Shown one piece after another: positions 7,039-8,952 of a stretch of DNA of 8,952 nt. Origin of the DNA: an uncultured Atopobium sp. (GTDB lineage Bacteria > Actinomycetota > Coriobacteriia > Coriobacteriales > Atopobiaceae). How positions within the stretch are numbered: the stretch's first letter is position 1; each line of letters starts with the position of its first letter. The translations under genes were made by a program, and so were the position numbers. The stretch lies in contig USKU01000049.1 in NCBI GenBank assembly GCA_900555335.1, positions 1-8,952 on the forward strand, given 5' to 3'. Below the pieces are notes generated by a model. The model was not told where the DNA came from, did not search any database, and worked only from the letters and a program-made list of their open reading frames with translations.

Positions 7039-7161
7039 TTATTTCGACACGTGGTATTTTCTGCACAATTGCTTATCTGCGGTTATACAAATCAAATTAC
7101 AATTCCGCAGGTTAAGTGAATATGTTTTACATAACATTTTGAATAACCGCAGGTAGAGCAT
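7039..7161 (-). CDS. Possible leaderless small ORF (40 residues)
   Basis: ATG at 7161 opens a 40-codon frame beginning MLYLRLFKMLCKTYS, ending at TAA (7041-7039). The peptide has four cysteines and many Lys/Arg/Leu and matches nothing I recognise. The only support is position: a consensus TATAAT (7172-7167) ends 5 bases before the ATG, so RNA would start at or next to the start codon, as in leaderless actinobacterial transcripts. There is no Shine-Dalgarno. A frame this short can arise by chance, and the repeated CTGCGG motifs inside it argue equally for a regulatory region. I treat it as doubtful. Confidence 0.18.
   Translation of the reverse strand: MLYLRLFKMLCKTYSLNLRNCNLICITADKQLCRKYHVSK
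7075..7154. repeat. Three CTGCGG motif copies in the rplI-dnaB gap
   Basis: ACCTGCGGTTAT (minus, 7154-7143), AACCTGCGGAAT (minus, 7113-7102) and ATCTGCGGTTAT (plus, 7075-7086). The two minus-strand copies share CCGCAGGT on the plus strand exactly 42 bases apart, about four helical turns. The outer copies form a 10-bp inverted repeat (7077-7086 with 7143-7152). Several GC-rich copies in an AT-rich gap suggest a binding site for an unidentified regulator. Confidence 0.45.
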
Positions 7162-7166
7162 AAGAA

Positions 7167-7172
7167 ATTATA
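7167..7172 (-). promoter_or_regulatory. Consensus -10 hexamer just after the rplI terminator
   Basis: TATAAT on the minus strand, immediately downstream of the terminator. The base run 17 positions upstream (CTTTTT) is a poor -35. It could start the dnaB transcription unit with a long leader, or the small ORF at 7161. Confidence 0.3.
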
Positions 7173-7189
7173 CCGTTCCGTCTACACAT

Positions 7190-7229
7190 AAAAAGACCAC
7201 CCCTTTGTTATGTTCCACAAAGGGGTGGT
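7190..7229 (-). terminator. Intrinsic terminator of the rplI operon
   Basis: A perfect 13-bp stem (ACCACCCCTTTGT at 7229-7217 read on the minus strand, ACAAAGGGGTGGT at 7208-7196) closes an 8-base loop and is followed on the minus strand by CTTTTT. It lies about 130 bases after the rplI stop. On the plus strand the stem is not followed by T residues, so it acts in one direction only. Confidence 0.9.
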
Positions 7230-7263
7230 TCGAACAAACATTCCATTCTTTTCAGATGGCTGC

Positions 7264-7278
7264 GCTTTTTATAAAAGC
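7264..7278 (-). repeat. Short AT-rich inverted repeat in the rplI 3' region
   Basis: GCTTTT and AAAAGC around a 3-base TAT spacer. It lies between the rplI stop and the terminator. Weak stem with no clear role; the rest of 7230-7339 shows nothing further. Confidence 0.3.
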
Positions 7279-7339
7279 TTACAAATCTGTAGAAAACTGC
7301 AGAAATTGTATAAACCACCAAAAAATGCAGGAGAACTGT

Positions 7340-7359
7340 GTTTTATGCATGCATAAAAC
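7340..7359. repeat. 20-bp perfect palindrome at the rplI stop codon
   Basis: GTTTTATGCATGCATAAAAC is identical to its reverse complement. Its last base is part of the rplI stop codon (TAG, 7361-7359). With no spacer it is more like a dimeric protein-binding site than an RNA hairpin, although the RNA could fold with a small loop. Confidence 0.6.
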
Positions 7360-7883
7360 TACTCTGCGGACTCAACCTCAACCTCGACGGTTGCCTCAGC
7401 GACAACCTCCTCGGCCTCCTCCTCTGCAGGAGCAGCATCGTCCTCGCCAACAAGAACAACGACGGTAGCGGTAATGTCACGATAAAGCTCAATGGTGACA
7501 TTGTGGCGACCAGCGGTCTTGATAGCAGCGCTACGAGCAATGCGCTTACGATCAACGGTGACGTTGAGCTGTGCCTCGATTGCGTCAGCAATCTGAGCGG
7601 TGGTGACGGAGCCAAAGAGCTGGCCCTCCTCGCCAATGCGAGCGTCAACAGTTACGAGCTTGCCATCAAGAGCTGCCTTGGTAGCATTTGCGTCAGCAAT
7701 ACGCTGCTCTTCGCGCTTAGCGATATTGTGACGACGCTCCTCAAGCTGCTTGATGTTACCCGGTGTAGCAGGCTGGGCAATCTTGTTGGGGAACAGGAAG
7801 TTCTCCGCATAACCCTGTGCGACCTCTACGATGTCGCCTTCGCCGCCCTTACCGCGAAGCTCGCCCAAGAGAATAACTTTCAT
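7359..7883 (-). CDS. rplI: 50S ribosomal protein L9 with acidic C-terminal tail
   Basis: L9 binds 23S rRNA and helps keep the reading frame. The N-terminal domain begins MKVILLGELRGKGGEGDIVEV and carries the L9 signature through GYAENFLFPNKIA (24-36). A long connecting helix runs at about 42-75 and the C-terminal domain, with LFGSVTTAQIADAI (89-102), ends near 147. The protein is 174 residues against about 150 for most L9; the extra 28 residues are almost only Glu, Ala, Val and Asp (EEEAEEVVAEATVEVEVE). The start ATG at 7883 has AAAGGAG 6 bases upstream. It follows the membrane protein gene by 32 bases and ends shortly before a terminator, so it closes this operon. Confidence 0.97.
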   Translation of the reverse strand: MKVILLGELRGKGGEGDIVEVAQGYAENFLFPNKIAQPATPGNIKQLEERRHNIAKREEQRIADANATKAALDGKLVTVDARIGEEGQLFGSVTTAQIADAIEAQLNVTVDRKRIARSAAIKTAGRHNVTIELYRDITATVVVLVGEDDAAPAEEEAEEVVAEATVEVEVESAE

Positions 7884-7889
7884 GGGAAA

Positions 7890-7896
7890 CTCCTTT
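7890..7896 (-). promoter_or_regulatory. Shine-Dalgarno for rplI
   Basis: AAAGGAG, 6 bases before the ATG at 7883, a strong site that fixes the start. Confidence 0.8.
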
Positions 7897-7900
7897 GATG

Positions 7901-7917
7901 AGTCGATGGTATCGACT
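7901..7917 (-). promoter_or_regulatory. 7-bp hairpin between the DUF2232 stop and the rplI ribosome-binding site
   Basis: AGTCGAT (7917-7911) pairs perfectly with ATCGACT (7907-7901) on the minus strand around a 3-base ACC loop. It overlaps the stop codon (7918-7916) of the upstream gene and ends 4 bases before the rplI Shine-Dalgarno. Terminating ribosomes would open it, so it could adjust coupling between the two genes. Confidence 0.4.
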
Positions 7918-8952
7918 AGTTGTTGTTTATCGTAGGCTCTGAATCCTGGCTTCCTGAGCGATTAAGCTTTCGGAAGTTTGCCCAGGCGTCAATAAGTCCT
8001 ACGAGAGCCATAACGCCTAACTGAACTTCTAACATGCCTGCCAATACAAACAGTGACAGAGAAAGTGCTGGCGAGAAGTGCTTCTCGCGCACAAACCATG
8101 TGAGCACTGCAAGGCCCTGAAGAGCAAAAACAACTCTAAGAGCCATAAATACGTTCAGCGTAATTAGCTGAAGTAAGTCTTGAGCAGGCAAAACGGTACT
8201 TGAAAGTGCATACACAAACAAGTTGGCCACGGTAAGAGCACACATCCAAAATGGAACGTCCATCAGCTGGAACTGTGGCAATTTCTGTGGGTCTCTTGTC
8301 AGTGCTTTATACACTGTTCGAGCTCCAAAACGCGCAATTACAAAATATAAAAGCGCCATGCCGGTATAGCTGGTTGGCCAAAAGAGCATAAAGAGTGCCT
8401 TTGCTGTTGAAAGACCTTCTTGGATCTCTGGAGAAGCACCTGAGACCTGCGAAGCGTATTGATTAAACACGCTCTGAGCAAGCTCGGGAAGACTTGTTCC
8501 TGCCATCGCAGCAAAGAACGCATCGTATCCCAGAAGTGCTAAAGCCGTTGCCCCTACAAGAAGAGATCCAACACCAACGGTGAGTTTCTCTGTTGCAAAA
8601 GCGTAGCCAACTCCAAGAGCAAGTGCACAAGCGGTAACTGAAGTAGCCGCCTCCGTTGGTCCCGAGAGCAAATAAGCTGCTACACCCGTAACAAGTACTG
8701 AAGTAATAGCAGGACCAAACCATCCGTGCCCTTTTTTGCAATAGACAGCAATTACCATGCCATACGCAACCAAAGCTGCTCCAATAAAAGAAAGGAGTCC
8801 GGTAATTACTCCGCCAACAACGCAAAGAACAAAGCCTTGCTTGTAGGTTGGAGCTTCAAACGGACGCGGCTTGCCTCCGTTTTGGTTGCTTGGACCAGCA
8901 AAATTCTGTGGGCTACTCTCTGGGCGAGAATACCCTTCAGGTGCCTGAGGAA
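7916..8952 (-). CDS. DUF2232 (YybS-like) multi-pass membrane protein (partial, N-terminus off the right edge)
   Basis: The frame stays open to the window edge, giving 345 residues in view (first complete codon at 8950). It starts with about 38 soluble residues rich in Pro, Ser, Asn, Gln and Gly (for example PRPFEAPTYKQG), followed by a series of hydrophobic helices: roughly 39-70, 82-95, 103-135, 188-210, 235-255, 260-285 and 290-325, then a short polar tail ending in TINNN. The LPQFQLMDVPFWM segment before a helix fits the DUF2232/YybS family, whose function is unknown; some relatives sit beside ribosomal protein genes as here. A TTG at 8773 lies inside the first helix and is not the true start. 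The gene order membrane protein - rplI - dnaB supports the family call. Confidence 0.75.
   Translation of the reverse strand, partial: PQAPEGYSRPESSPQNFAGPSNQNGGKPRPFEAPTYKQGFVLCVVGGVITGLLSFIGAALVAYGMVIAVYCKKGHGWFGPAITSVLVTGVAAYLLSGPTEAATSVTACALALGVGYAFATEKLTVGVGSLLVGATALALLGYDAFFAAMAGTSLPELAQSVFNQYASQVSGASPEIQEGLSTAKALFMLFWPTSYTGMALLYFVIARFGARTVYKALTRDPQKLPQFQLMDVPFWMCALTVANLFVYALSSTVLPAQDLLQLITLNVFMALRVVFALQGLAVLTWFVREKHFSPALSLSLFVLAGMLEVQLGVMALVGLIDAWANFRKLNRSGSQDSEPTINNN

Noticed and set aside
7286..7303. Hairpin TCTGTAG/CTGCAGA in the rplI 3' region
   Set aside because: Pairing is complete only as plus-strand RNA through a G-U pair; in the minus-strand transcript it has a mismatch, so it is unlikely to matter.
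6859..7358. Replication origin in the gap next to dnaB
   Set aside because: The gap is AT-rich and close to dnaB, but I see no TTATCCACA-type DnaA boxes on either strand.
7205..7468. Plus-strand open frame ending in a Gln/Pro/Arg-rich stretch
   Set aside because: It overlaps the rplI terminator and then reads antisense through the repetitive Glu/Ala codons of the L9 tail, which creates the low-complexity peptide.
8771..8773. TTG at 8773 as start of the DUF2232 protein
   Set aside because: The frame is open upstream to the window edge and this codon falls inside the first hydrophobic helix.

Overview
The window looks like a chromosomal stretch from a moderate-GC Gram-positive-type bacterium. 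I infer an actinobacterial relative of the Atopobium/Lancefieldella/Olsenella group (Coriobacteriia) from the overall feel of the proteins and gene order; no marker in the window proves it. Every convincing gene lies on the minus strand, so transcription runs from position 8952 towards position 1. There is no sign of mobile elements, CRISPR arrays, rRNA or tRNA.

Read in the direction of transcription there are two blocks. The first (8952 to about 7190) is the end of a ribosomal operon: a DUF2232/YybS-type membrane protein, cut by the right edge, then rplI (ribosomal protein L9) and a strong intrinsic terminator. A 500-base gap (6859-7358) follows. It holds the terminator, a 20-bp palindrome, three copies of a CTGCGG motif, a possible leaderless small ORF and a candidate dnaB promoter flanked by a direct repeat. 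The second block starts with dnaB (replicative helicase), has a 141-base gap, and continues with a tight operon: purA, a DegV-like domain joined in frame to purD, a Nudix hydrolase with a long acidic N-terminal extension, and the membrane half of an ABC exporter cut by the left edge. Spacings inside that operon are 3, 14 and 6 bases.

The genes combine replication and translation housekeeping (dnaB, rplI) with purine nucleotide synthesis (purA makes adenylosuccinate from IMP; purD makes glycinamide ribonucleotide) and nucleotide clean-up (a probable ADP-ribose pyrophosphatase). The order DUF2232 - rplI - dnaB - purA resembles the Bacillus subtilis yybS - yybT(gdpP) - rplI - dnaC ... purA neighbourhood, but with no gdpP gene between the membrane protein and rplI.

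The most unusual feature is the 704-codon reading frame in which a divergent DegV-like (fatty-acid-binding family) domain of about 274 residues runs without a stop into a complete PurD. The PurD part begins at an internal ATG that has its own Shine-Dalgarno sequence, so the locus may make both a DegV-PurD fusion and free PurD.
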